Positions 8,537-16,134 of a stretch of DNA of 54,159 bases are shown here, one piece after another. The DNA is from Thermococcus barophilus MP (GTDB lineage: Archaea; Methanobacteriota_B; Thermococci; Thermococcales; Thermococcaceae), in the NCBI RefSeq assembly GCF_000151105.2, contig NC_015471.1:1-54159 (forward strand). Direction: 5' to 3'. Below the pieces are notes generated by a model. That model did not search any database. It was given only the letters and a program-made list of their open reading frames with translations, and was not told the DNA's origin. The stretch's first letter is position 1. Each line of letters begins with the position of its first letter. The translations under genes were made by a program, and so were the position numbers.

Positions 8537-9466
8537 TTAACCAAAAAACCACTCTTTGTCAATAGTTTCGATGGTTAGTGGATTCTTATCATCAAGTATC
8601 TTCTTTATCGGACCAAGTTTAAATTTGGGCCCTAATTGAAGCTTCTTGTAAAGGAGGTAGAGTAATGAATTCACTGGAATACAAAAGACATCCTTTTTAA
8701 TATTCATCCCGACACTTTTAGCTATGAAAACAGGATAATACCTGTTTTCTTCTCCATTTCTTTTCATTTCATCCTCAAGGTACTTTTTAATTGCCCTGAT
8801 GTCAGAGTCAGTAGGGGTGTAGTTCCAACGGTTCTTGCAGTCGTAAACAATGTAATAGTTATCTATCCACGCAATTCCATCAGCAAATTCACCTTCCAAT
8901 TTGTGTCCCTTTTGAATTACGTTGAATCCAATAGCCTTTAACAAATCAGCTATTCTATCTTCAAATTCATCGTTACTCAATTCTTCTTCCTCAATATCCG
9001 AGAAATACTTTCCAATCCAGTCTTTCCAGTTCCATCCTCTTGCTTCCCCTTCGAGGAGTTTTAGCCACTCTTTTGGTGGCTTTTCTCCAAGTTCCTCAAG
9101 AATCTGGATTATTTCTTTCGGGCTGATAGAGAAGAACAATGCACTCTTGTTTGGAAGCCTCTTGAGGAGCTCTTCACTCTTAACCTTAGCTTTTCCTATG
9201 GGTTCAAAATCAAAGTGAGGTTCTCCTTTTTCATTGTATTTCATTCCTTTTACCCTTAAGTACACGAAAGGTTTGTGAAGATAATCGTGTATTTTTCCTT
9301 TTATTGTCTGCTTAATGTAAACGCCGAGACCAGGGAGAGGAAGAGATTTCTTAAGGTTTTCCCAGTCTTTGAGTTCCTTGTATGACCTCTTAGGATATGG
9401 GGCTTCTTTTGCGCTTTCCCAATAGTCCTCAGCCCAGGCAGTTTCCAGCACAAGAACACGTTTCAT
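8537..9466 (-). CDS. Lone PD-(D/E)xK restriction endonuclease-like protein
   Basis: 309 residues. The C-terminal half has a clear nuclease core: NDEFEDRIADLLKAIGF, then EFADGIAW, then VYDCKNR (Asp, then DxK). The N-terminal 110 residues (KPFVYLRVKG, PIGKAKV) recall EVE/PUA-like DNA-reading domains, which would suit a modification-dependent enzyme; that is a weak inference. No methyltransferase gene is next to it, so it is either type IV-like or an orphan. It sits next to the candidate origin and may be part of the same acquired element. Confidence 0.75.
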   Translation of the reverse strand: MKRVLVLETAWAEDYWESAKEAPYPKRSYKELKDWENLKKSLPLPGLGVYIKQTIKGKIHDYLHKPFVYLRVKGMKYNEKGEPHFDFEPIGKAKVKSEELLKRLPNKSALFFSISPKEIIQILEELGEKPPKEWLKLLEGEARGWNWKDWIGKYFSDIEEEELSNDEFEDRIADLLKAIGFNVIQKGHKLEGEFADGIAWIDNYYIVYDCKNRWNYTPTDSDIRAIKKYLEDEMKRNGEENRYYPVFIAKSVGMNIKKDVFCIPVNSLLYLLYKKLQLGPKFKLGPIKKILDDKNPLTIETIDKEWFFG

Positions 9467-9557
9467 AAAGCTTTCCCCACTATCATCTTAGTCTTAACAG
9501 TATTTCAATCTTATTTACCTGTGTTGTTATCGCTATCCTTAGATATCTCTACTATGT

Positions 9558-9580
9558 TGAATTGCTTTTGGTGCAATTCA
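9558..9580. repeat. Short palindromic element, copy 1
   Basis: TGAATTGC, 7-bp centre, GCAATTCA: 8-bp perfect arms. It belongs to a family with the copies at 15131, 16080 and 50929. Confidence 0.5.
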
Positions 9581-9593
9581 GTCGTTTCTGGAT

Positions 9594-9755
9594 TCATCGC
9601 TTTCCAACAAAGAAGAGCTCGAGCCCTCTGATAAACTTCTCCAAGTTTCTACTTCTAAGCCCTCTTTCTGCGAGTATGTCCCTGAGCATTAAAGTCTCGT
9701 TGTTCACGAGGGAGGTCAGAATTGAAGGTAGCCAATAGTTCTCATCATGCTTTTT
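9594..9755 (-). pseudogene. Out-of-frame 3' end of the MNT gene
   Basis: After the TGA at 9716 the minus strand continues as coding-like sequence in another frame (reading ENYWLPSILTSLV, then RDILAERGLRS, ending FFVGKR) to a stop at 9594. It joins the MNT frame if one A is added to the A5 run at 9751-9755 (minus strand), giving a protein of about 251 residues. This could be a real frameshift, slippage at the run, or a sequencing error. Confidence 0.55.
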
Positions 9756-10348
9756 GTTCCATACATCAGGTAAACCTCATACTCCACTATCCAATAGTCC
9801 AGGAATTCTTTGAATTTATAGGTATTCTCTATGGGAATTAAAACTACCCAAGGAGCTAAGAACACTCCATTAAGATCTTTGAGAATTCCTCCACTTCCAT
9901 CTCTCCCTTTAAGGGCGTAATTAAACTTCTTTCTTTGACTCCTGTCTAATCTTTGAACATTTATACTAAATAGGCTATAGCTCTCTCCATTCATGAGCTC
10001 ATGAATGGGCTTTCCCTTGGTAAGAGAAAAGCCACTTATGATAATTCCAGGGGTGGCTAAGTAATTTGGGTCCCAAAGGCTTTCCAGATTAATAGCCTTA
10101 ACATCTAACTTTTCATGGGAAAATCCTAAATCCAAGAGTATTTCCCTGAATTCAAAAGCTAAATCAAATCGCTCCTCTTCATTAGCTTTCTTTGTGATAA
10201 CCATGAAGTCAAAGTCATTGGGAAGTTCCTTTCCAAGTGTGGTGGACCCATAAAGGATCACATCAAAGACTTTCTTGTGTTTCTTCTTGAAGTTCTTGGC
10301 TGCCTTCACAAGTTTACTTAATTCTATCGGCAAGCCTGAGAACTGCAT
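9716..10348 (-). CDS. MNT nucleotidyltransferase of a HEPN/MNT pair (frameshifted near its end)
   Basis: 210 residues as read. LYGSTTLGKELPNDFDFMV (near 33-51) is the GSxxxG...DFD signature of minimal nucleotidyltransferases, with a further Asp in KLDVKA. In HEPN/MNT systems the MNT protein is the antitoxin and adenylylates the HEPN RNase. Its start overlaps the HEPN gene by 35 bp. The last few residues are probably abnormal: a frameshift at the A-run at 9751-9755 seems to remove about 45 C-terminal residues that are still visible in another frame. Confidence 0.82.
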   Translation of the reverse strand: MQFSGLPIELSKLVKAAKNFKKKHKKVFDVILYGSTTLGKELPNDFDFMVITKKANEEERFDLAFEFREILLDLGFSHEKLDVKAINLESLWDPNYLATPGIIISGFSLTKGKPIHELMNGESYSLFSINVQRLDRSQRKKFNYALKGRDGSGGILKDLNGVFLAPWVVLIPIENTYKFKEFLDYWIVEYEVYLMYGTKSMMRTIGYLQF

Positions 10349-10649
10349 TTCTTAACTCCCCCACTTCTCTTTTTGTGATCCTTCTCTCATAAGCATCTCT
10401 ATAGAAATCAAAATACTTATTCACAACCTTGTATAAATCTCTGTAATGAAGTCTCAAAACTGCAAATCGTTCTGCGTGATTCTTTGGCTCAAGCCCCAAG
10501 TCCCTCTTAATAATGTAATCACAAATCCCAACCATAGCCTTGAAATACATAATGGTAGCAGAGTTATACTTTCCTCGTTTAAATGCTATTTCTCCGACTT
10601 CAATGCATTCCTGAATATTAGCCTTTAAATCGTCCAAATTTATTGGCAT
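10314..10649 (-). CDS. HEPN-domain protein, probable toxin of a HEPN/MNT pair
   Basis: 111 residues, all-helical, with the HEPN pattern AFKRGKYNSATIMYFKAMVG and a conserved R/H-rich middle (KNHAERFAVLRL, then YRDAYERR). The family includes ribonuclease toxins using an Rx4-6H motif; the exact match is not clean here. The start has a GGAGG ribosome binding site. An inverted-repeat operator surrounds its TATA box (10668-10712). It is the first gene of a two-gene operon, overlapping the MNT gene by 35 bp. Confidence 0.82.
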   Translation of the reverse strand: MPINLDDLKANIQECIEVGEIAFKRGKYNSATIMYFKAMVGICDYIIKRDLGLEPKNHAERFAVLRLHYRDLYKVVNKYFDFYRDAYERRITKREVGELRNAVLRLADRIK

Positions 10650-10667
10650 ATTATCGCCTCCTTTCAG

Positions 10668-10712
10668 TCATGAGAACAATAAACCAATATAAAAGGCTTT
10701 TTGTTCTCATGA
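10668..10712 (-). promoter_or_regulatory. Inverted-repeat operator around the HEPN/MNT promoter
   Basis: Perfect 12-bp arms TCATGAGAACAA (10668-10679) and TTGTTCTCATGA (10701-10712) enclose 21 bp with a TATA box (CTTTTATATTGG on the minus strand). Binding by an autoregulator would block TBP/TFB access. Confidence 0.65.
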
Positions 10713-10727
10713 TCACAGCAATGGATA

Positions 10728-10939
10728 TTACATGCTCTTTTTAAATTTGCCTCTTAGTGCAAAATTGCCGCCACCAATAAGGTGAAGTGTTATCTTTTCA
10801 AAATCCTTTTCCAGAACTTCCAAGTAGAGTCCGATGGCTTCTTTGATGTTTCTGAGAGCTTCTTCTTTGGTTTCTCCTTGAGACATGCATCCAGATAATG
10901 CTGGAGCGTGATGTTTCTGATGACCTTGAACTGAAACAT
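10728..10939 (-). pseudogene. Broken hicB-like antitoxin gene
   Basis: The start reads MFQFKVIRN in one frame, and the HicB signature APALSGCMSQGETKEEAL, ending IGLYLEVLE, follows in another. Intact HicB has roughly ten more residues between these parts, so a small deletion has removed them and shifted the frame. No hicA is adjacent. Confidence 0.6.
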
Positions 10940-10988
10940 GATCATAAGGATTAAAATACCGTACTCCAGATTTGTTTGGGTGGGTATT

Positions 10989-11177
10989 ATGGAGGATCGG
11001 TTTGAGGAGCTTGCGAGGGCTGTGTTGGGTAAGAGGGTTGTTAGGGTTGTCACTGGTCCGGATGGTTTTGATTTGGAGTTTGATGATGGCACCATTATTG
11101 AACTCTATGATGTTGGTGGTTATGTGATAACGAGCAGAAAAGAGGTAGAAAAATACGAAAAGCTTAACCAAGAGTAA
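10989..11177 (+). CDS. Small hypothetical protein
   Basis: 62 residues, acidic, of the form MEDRFEELARAVLGK, then GPDGFDLEFDDGTIIELYDVGGY. It looks like a small beta-rich domain and I cannot assign it. The start was chosen at the ATG at 10989; an upstream ATG at 10938 would overlap the hicB remnant. It converges on the PIN toxin gene. Confidence 0.6.
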   Translation: MEDRFEELARAVLGKRVVRVVTGPDGFDLEFDDGTIIELYDVGGYVITSRKEVEKYEKLNQE

Positions 11178-11179
11178 TC

Positions 11180-11620
11180 TCAGCACTCTTTCCTTAATTC
11201 TTCTTTCAGAAATTCTATTGGTTTAAGGATTTTAACTTGATGATCTTTAAGCCGCAAGACTTTCTTGTCATCTCTTAAATCCAATAGGTCATCGTCCCAT
11301 GTTAGGATTACTTGAACCTTTGCATCATAGGCAATGTCAAGCAATTTGTTGTCATCTTCATCACGGCAAAGGTTGAAGTGTTCTTTTGGCTCAATTATTT
11401 CTGTTCCATAGAGGAAATTTGCAAGCACTTGCAGCCAATTTTTGCTCAGCTTTCCTTCCTCTTCTAGGATCGCCATCTTAATTTGGAGCTCCTCTAAGGC
11501 TTCTTGACTGGTATAATTAATAAAGTGCTCTTTATCGAGAAGCTCTATGAGAAGAGCAGCCAGTCCTCTTGGTTTTATCATGACAGCTAAGACAACGTTG
11601 GTGTCCATGACGAGCTTCAT
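11180..11620 (-). CDS. PIN-domain toxin (VapC-like)
   Basis: 146 residues. PIN signature: MKLVMDTNVV at the start (first acidic residue), an inner Glu in QEALEEL, then CRDEDDNKLLDIA and LTWDDDLLDL, giving the metal-binding acidic cluster of the RNase. The start at 11620 overlaps the upstream antitoxin stop as ATGA, so the two are coupled. An earlier in-frame start is less likely. Confidence 0.88.
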   Translation of the reverse strand: MKLVMDTNVVLAVMIKPRGLAALLIELLDKEHFINYTSQEALEELQIKMAILEEEGKLSKNWLQVLANFLYGTEIIEPKEHFNLCRDEDDNKLLDIAYDAKVQVILTWDDDLLDLRDDKKVLRLKDHQVKILKPIEFLKEELRKEC

Positions 11621-11940
11621 TTCTTTACACCTTTGAGCTCCTTCCACTTTCTGTCAGCATCCTCGAGGATATCTTTGATCTCTGACCATTCGTCTTCGAT
11701 CTCTTCAGTGAAGAGCTTCTGAAGGGCTTGCCTTGATCTTGCCTTAGCTTCTTCTGGCGTGATTGTTTTCGCCTTTTCTCTCGCTTTTTCCATCATTATC
11801 TGTCCAAGTGTTAGTGTTACGGCGTATTTGATGAAGTCGGAGCGGCTCTTGAATTCGCCTTCCTTTACAAGTTCATCTATCTTTTTGATTATGTATTTTG
11901 GGAGTCTCACTGAAACTGGAGATTCAATAACCTGAGCCAT
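11617..11940 (-). CDS. Ribbon-helix-helix antitoxin (VapB-like)
   Basis: 107 residues. N-terminal RHH: SPVSVRLPKYIIKKIDELV, then FKSRSDFIKYAV. The acidic/helical C-terminus should bind the PIN toxin encoded directly downstream. The start at 11940 is supported by GGTGAT five bases upstream. A 14-bp perfect palindrome lies in the promoter, as expected for autoregulation. Confidence 0.88.
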   Translation of the reverse strand: MAQVIESPVSVRLPKYIIKKIDELVKEGEFKSRSDFIKYAVTLTLGQIMMEKAREKAKTITPEEAKARSRQALQKLFTEEIEDEWSEIKDILEDADRKWKELKGVKK

Positions 11941-11962
11941 CAGTATCACCAAATACAAATGT

Positions 11963-12001
11963 AATACAATTGTATTTAAATTTTCTGGTTATCATGATAA
12001 C
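11963..12001 (-). promoter_or_regulatory. Palindromic operators upstream of the RHH/PIN operon
   Basis: AATACAATTGTATT at 11963-11976 is a perfect 14-bp palindrome overlapping the TATA-like TTTAAATAC of the minus strand. A second perfect palindrome GTTATCATGATAAC lies at 11988-12001. Confidence 0.6.
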
Positions 12002-12005
12002 AAAA

Positions 12006-12149
12006 TTAAAAGGGCCACTTGAGGTCGTGTTGGTGGCGTCTATTAACTTCCATTACTATATTAAAGTCTTTTTTGAGTCTGACATAATTGTCTGCCAGTT
12101 GCATAATTTTATTGGATCTCTCATCTATTAGTTTGCTCTCCACAAACAC
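12006..12149 (-). CDS. Possible very small protein
   Basis: 47-codon frame with a GTG start, reading VFVESKLIDERSNKIMQL, ending DLKWPF. Its composition looks coding, but the ribosome binding site is weak and it may be a gene relic. It is the only coding-like content between 11941 and 12274. Confidence 0.3.
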   Translation of the reverse strand: MFVESKLIDERSNKIMQLADNYVRLKKDFNIVMEVNRRHQHDLKWPF

Positions 12150-12274
12150 TTTCTTTCATCTATATATCTTATATTTAGTGTAATTATTTAGTGTAATGTG
12201 TCCAATTTGGTTTTCAAAATTAGAACGTTACTGTTATATATGAAAAGTGCAGTAATTATTATTCGGTGAGATTC

Positions 12275-12766
12275 GTGGGTCTGAGAAAGTTGATTTTGGG
12301 TTTTGATCCTGATGAATTACATGAACTAAAAACAGCACTTATTCGAATTGAGAATATTGAAAAAGAAATTCGAGAAGTGAAAGAACATATGAAAGAACTC
12401 CAGAGGTTGCTTAATGATAAGGCTGATAAGCAGGCCGTGGATTTATTGTCAAAGATGCTTGAAACTGAACGAAAAATCGTTGATTCGTTAGAACAGGAAC
12501 TAAAGGAGATAAAACTAAAATTCGATACTTTAGAGCTATCTTCGGAATTAGCTGAATCTCATAAAGTCTCAATAGATGATTTTGAGTTAGAAGAACGATT
12601 AATTAAGCTAATTTCACAGGGTCATAATTCACCAACCGAATTAATACGTATGCTTGGTATTTCAGCAGATAAGCTTTATCAGATAATTAATAGATTAATA
12701 GCAAGCCGAAGAATAAAGAAGATTAAGAAAGGACGCAAAGTATACTATGTTTTAGTAGAAGAGTGA
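12275..12766 (+). CDS. Coiled-coil, winged-helix DNA-binding protein
   Basis: 163 residues. A long heptad-rich helix (about 15-95, many K/E/L) is followed by a winged helix near 105-160 (ERLIKLISQGHNSPTELIR, then DKLYQIINRLIASRRIKK). The GTG at 12275 was chosen because GGTGA lies five bases upstream; a GTG at 12266 would place the site inside the gene. It is likely a transcription regulator of the surrounding element. Confidence 0.75.
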   Translation: MGLRKLILGFDPDELHELKTALIRIENIEKEIREVKEHMKELQRLLNDKADKQAVDLLSKMLETERKIVDSLEQELKEIKLKFDTLELSSELAESHKVSIDDFELEERLIKLISQGHNSPTELIRMLGISADKLYQIINRLIASRRIKKIKKGRKVYYVLVEE

Positions 12767-13147
12767 TGTTATTATTGTTCGGTTATAATTCGGAGCCGAA
12801 TATCGATATTTTATCTGGGTACTTTACTGAATCTCCCTTATGTGCTGGGAAAACGTCCTTTGTAGTACATTTACGATTGAATAGTTTGACATATGGGCTT
12901 AGATGAAAAATCTCCGAATTTACCCGAATAATTCAAATCACTGTTGTATTAGTGTATTTAGGTAAATTACTTGATATATTGAACTTTCTTGGCTCGAAGA
13001 CTTGTTATATGGAATAATCGAGGGGGAGTGTTTAAGAAAATTATATATTTACCGTAGCATTAAAGATCATAATGGCAGGCCTCCGCTTTTTCTTTTTTCC
13101 ATAACTCACTTAAACAATGAATGGGGACACAGTTATTAGTGAGGCAT
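12767..13147. other. Non-coding stretch with promoter of the next gene
   Basis: It contains ATTCGG-AG-CCGAAT (12790-12803 region), a short inverted repeat, and a good TATA box (AATTATATATTTACC near 13036-13050) for the gene at 13148. Nothing else recognisable. Confidence 0.5.
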
Positions 13148-13735
13148 ATGAAGAAAGTTAACTCATACTCTGTTAAGTCTTCAAATATCATAACAAACGA
13201 TATTCCTCCCAAAATAAACCAGAACAGTCTGATTGACTTCAGGAGAAAGCTTACTTCCTTGATAGTTAGGGATTTGTTTGATGTTTATCTCAGAAACCCA
13301 TATTACAAGAGACCTGTCCTTGTATTTGGTCCAGATATTCTGTACGTTCACTTCGACAAGACGTTCTATGTAATTGAGCGTGAAATTGGCAAAGCCCTAA
13401 ATAGGTGGGCGAACTTAGCTCAGGCATTTTCACTTAATGAATTGGCTCCAGTAAAGGCTGATAGGATCGTTCTGAATGAGTTTTATACTGTGCCATTGTA
13501 TCATGAGACTTTGAGAGGGATTTTGCATGAAGAAAGGACTCTAACATTCCTTGGTAATGAGCCAAGAAAATACACAAGCAGTGAGCTTAGGGAAATCTCC
13601 CGAGCATTGCTTAGCAGTAAAGGGGCTCTTTTTGAGTTTGAGATGTTTAGCAGGATTGAGAAGAGAAACAAGGAGACGTTGGTGGCTAAGTTTTATCTCT
13701 TTGTGCCCCTTGAAAAAGGGCTCGAGTTTCTGTGA
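13148..13735 (+). CDS. Hypothetical protein
   Basis: 195 residues, no recognised family. Mixed alpha/beta with aromatic and basic stretches (VYLRNPYYKRPVLVFGPDI, YVHFDKTFYVIER). The start at 13148 was chosen for the GTGAGG site just upstream; an in-frame ATG at 13121 lacks one. Its own TATA box lies near 13040. Confidence 0.7.
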   Translation: MKKVNSYSVKSSNIITNDIPPKINQNSLIDFRRKLTSLIVRDLFDVYLRNPYYKRPVLVFGPDILYVHFDKTFYVIEREIGKALNRWANLAQAFSLNELAPVKADRIVLNEFYTVPLYHETLRGILHEERTLTFLGNEPRKYTSSELREISRALLSSKGALFEFEMFSRIEKRNKETLVAKFYLFVPLEKGLEFL

Positions 13736-13845
13736 ATCTCTGCTTCTGAGGGGAATGAAACATACATTTTTCTGTGTTGTTTCATAGAGGAGTGTAACAA
13801 AATCTATATAACTGTGGAATCTGCTAAACGCTATGAGGGATTGGA

Positions 13846-14568
13846 ATGGCAATGCCGAGAAGTATAAGAGAGTGTTTAGGAGAAATTATCCCTGCAGGAA
13901 TTTTGTTGGTCTCATATAATCAGTATTCTTTGGGTTGGAAGGTTGGAATTAAGTTGGCGAAGGAGGAGATAGACTCTGGCGGGTTTGCTATTATAACCAA
14001 TATTGCGATCCCTTTTAGGAAGTTTTGTGCAAGGGTGAATGCTGCAGGCTTGGATATTATAAAGGAGGGCGAACAAGGGAAGTTGGCTGTCATAAATGTC
14101 TTCAAGGAAGAGGTACCTTATGATTTCGTTTACAGTTTGGAGGATGTTGATGAGAGTACGTTTATTCCAAAATATGTAGAAGTCAAAAAGGAGATTGTTA
14201 AGAAATATGGATTAGGGAAAAGGAAGGTCATTCATGTATTTGCTACGTTGGATACGCTTTATACAAGATTTGGTGAAGATGTTATGAGGGAATTGTTTAT
14301 GGCACGTTTGTATGCAGGAGAAGAGTTGGTTTTGAGGGGGTTTAATTTTTGGGATGTTCTCATTGTTAATAGGGACAGCATACCTAAAGAGCTACACTCT
14401 TGGATGGTCACCATTAGTGATTATGTCATCATGACTCAGGGAATTTTGAAAGAGCAGGAATTTATCGAGAATATCTCTGTATTAAAAGGAGTCTCCAAAA
14501 ATTTTAGACCCATAGTTTTTCAAGTCAGAACATCAACAATATCAATACCCTCAGAAATGATATATTAA
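13846..14568 (+). CDS. DUF257-like protein (degenerate RecA/KaiC-like fold)
   Basis: 240 residues. The N-terminal GEIIPAGILLVSYNQYS, the alternating strands/helices and the later NFWDVLIVNRD recall the Pyrococcus/Thermococcus DUF257 family, related in fold to RadA/KaiC but without a Walker A motif. Function unknown. A TATA box (ATCTATATAAC) lies at about 13801-13811. Confidence 0.7.
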   Translation: MAMPRSIRECLGEIIPAGILLVSYNQYSLGWKVGIKLAKEEIDSGGFAIITNIAIPFRKFCARVNAAGLDIIKEGEQGKLAVINVFKEEVPYDFVYSLEDVDESTFIPKYVEVKKEIVKKYGLGKRKVIHVFATLDTLYTRFGEDVMRELFMARLYAGEELVLRGFNFWDVLIVNRDSIPKELHSWMVTISDYVIMTQGILKEQEFIENISVLKGVSKNFRPIVFQVRTSTISIPSEMIY

Positions 14569-14731
14569 ATGTGCTCGTATGAAATCTAAAGTTGTAGAAT
14601 TGAGAGGTTAACACAATGAAATGGGGAGTGTTTGGAGAATTAAATGTGACAACTTGAGGTTTCATTTGAGTTAGACTTTGTCCTGAATCTTGAAAGAATT
14701 ACAAAATTTTAAATTTATAAAATATCGAAGG

Positions 14732-15103
14732 TCAATAGTTCCATTTTTCAAATAGCTCTCTCGTGGTTTTTGCATAAATTTCGTCAAAGGCTTCTCTCCA
14801 GTCTTTGGTTAGCTTGAGCAGTCTGCGTGGTCGGTTTCTTGGATTCTCTACGAGTCTTGTTTCAATTATACCGAGCTCTTCCATCTCGAACATGAGGTTT
14901 CTCCAGCTTCTGAGGGCTGTCCCGGGATTCACACCAAGAAACTCGGCAAGTGCCAAGTTGCAGAGCTCTTCCGCTTCACATTTGCAGTAATCTTTGTGTG
15001 TCCAGCAGGGTCCTCCTATTTCCCGGAATGTTTTCTTTATTTTTGGGGCATTTTCAAGGGCTGCAATCATCCTCATTACATTCCTGAGCGTGGCTCCTCC
15101 CAT
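14732..15103 (-). CDS. Winged-helix regulator with cysteine cluster
   Basis: 123 residues. The sequence CWTHKDYCKCEAEELC carries four Cys that could bind a metal. A helix-turn-helix follows (LALAEFLGVNPGTALRSWR, then MEELGIIETRL). The start at 15103 has a weak GAGGT site; a longer frame runs through a palindrome and is not credible. Divergent from an ATPase remnant, with a palindromic element between. Confidence 0.72.
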   Translation of the reverse strand: MGGATLRNVMRMIAALENAPKIKKTFREIGGPCWTHKDYCKCEAEELCNLALAEFLGVNPGTALRSWRNLMFEMEELGIIETRLVENPRNRPRRLLKLTKDWREAFDEIYAKTTRELFEKWNY

Positions 15104-15130
15104 GGTGATAACCTCAATGATGAATAGTTC

Positions 15131-15151
15131 GAATTGCTTTAAAAGCAATTC
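15131..15151. repeat. Short palindromic element, copy 2
   Basis: GAATTGCTTT-A-AAAGCAATTC, perfect 10-bp arms with a 1-bp centre, in the intergenic space before 15103. Close relatives lie at 16080 and 50929. Confidence 0.6.
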
Positions 15152-15206
15152 GGTGTGAACCACAAATGTAAATGCATTTTCATGCATAAAACTGTAAGGT
15201 GGTACT

Positions 15207-15330
15207 ATGTTTGTAGATAGAAGGGTAGAATTCCCTCTTCTCAAAGTCTGGCTTTACTGAGAAGGCCAAGGAGTTATGTGAAAAAGAGGGAGTTAAGATG
15301 CTTAAGCCTGAGGATTTAGAAATTAGGTGA
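15207..15330 (+). pseudogene. Relic of an archaeal ATPase: start joined to end
   Basis: The frame starts MFVDRRVEFPLLK, like the first residues of archaeal DEXX-box ATPases (FVDRexEl). It is followed out of frame by SGFTEKAKELCEKEGVKML and PEDLEIR, like the extreme C-terminus of the same family. Most of the gene, including the P-loop, is missing. A good site (AAGGTGG) still precedes the ATG. Confidence 0.55.
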
Positions 15331-15450
15331 TTTTTGGGTCAAAGGATGTCTTTGGTTTTTAGAATTTGCCTTTTATGATATTTCTACCGAGTGTTGCCAT
15401 TAAGATTAAATTATTTGAATAAATATCTAAGAGAGGATGGGGGGTAAGAA

Positions 15451-16050
15451 ATGCCCTCATGGAGAGTTCACAAGAAATGGGGAGAAAGGATTTTAGGCTT
15501 CTCAACTTCGAAAATTGATCAGTTAATAGACCAGGATGAAACTCATGATGCGGGGAGATATGATATTAATATCTTTGAGAGACAGGTGACTCATGTAAAG
15601 TCACTATACGGGGAAACGGGAGTTGAATATTATATCCTCCACCACTTATTAGACTATGCTGAGCAGAGATTGTTAAGTATACTATCTGATGAAGCTATAA
15701 GGGAATATTATGAGAGGACTAGAAGTGCAGAAGAAGTTTTAAGAGAGGTTAGACGTAAGCTTCTTGAAGATCTTCAAGAGTTTAAATTAAAAGATGACCC
15801 TTTTATAGCTAAAACAATAAAGAAGATAGTAAAATTCTATCAAAATTTAGACATGCTGGATGAGCTTATTTTTGATATAATGAACGGAGATAATTTTCCT
15901 AAGCGATTGGGAAATATCATTTATATGAAGGCCATTCCTCACTCAAAGAGTTGGTATTTCATTGATCAGAAAAAAGTGGACGAGATAGTGAACATAGCAA
16001 TCGAATGTATAGGTGAAATATTTGGAATTTTGGCTAAAAAATTTCAGTAG
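15451..16050 (+). CDS. Hypothetical protein with conserved His/Asp residues
   Basis: 199 residues, mostly helical. The start MPSWRVHKKWGERILGF follows a strong GGGGGT site. DETHDAGRYD (about 29-38) and YILHHLLDYAEQ (about 61-72) give a His/Asp set that could bind metal, as in HD-like hydrolases, but I see no exact HD signature. No adjacent partner in the same direction. Confidence 0.75.
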   Translation: MPSWRVHKKWGERILGFSTSKIDQLIDQDETHDAGRYDINIFERQVTHVKSLYGETGVEYYILHHLLDYAEQRLLSILSDEAIREYYERTRSAEEVLREVRRKLLEDLQEFKLKDDPFIAKTIKKIVKFYQNLDMLDELIFDIMNGDNFPKRLGNIIYMKAIPHSKSWYFIDQKKVDEIVNIAIECIGEIFGILAKKFQ

Positions 16051-16079
16051 TTGGAGCCACGATGTTCCCTATTCATTTT

Positions 16080-16100
16080 GAATTACTTTAAAAGCAACTC
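16080..16100. repeat. Short palindromic element, copy 3
   Basis: GAATTACTTTAAAAGCAACT then C; same layout as the copy at 15131 with two arm changes. It lies between convergent genes. Confidence 0.5.
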
Positions 16101-16134
16101 GATTAATTATATTAATATTTCCACGTTTTAATTT

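Noticed and set aside
13076-13088. GGCAGGCCTCCGC, the exact reverse complement of 51059-51071
   Set aside because: 13 bp containing a ribosome-binding-site-like GGAGG on one side; flanks do not match, so it is most likely chance.
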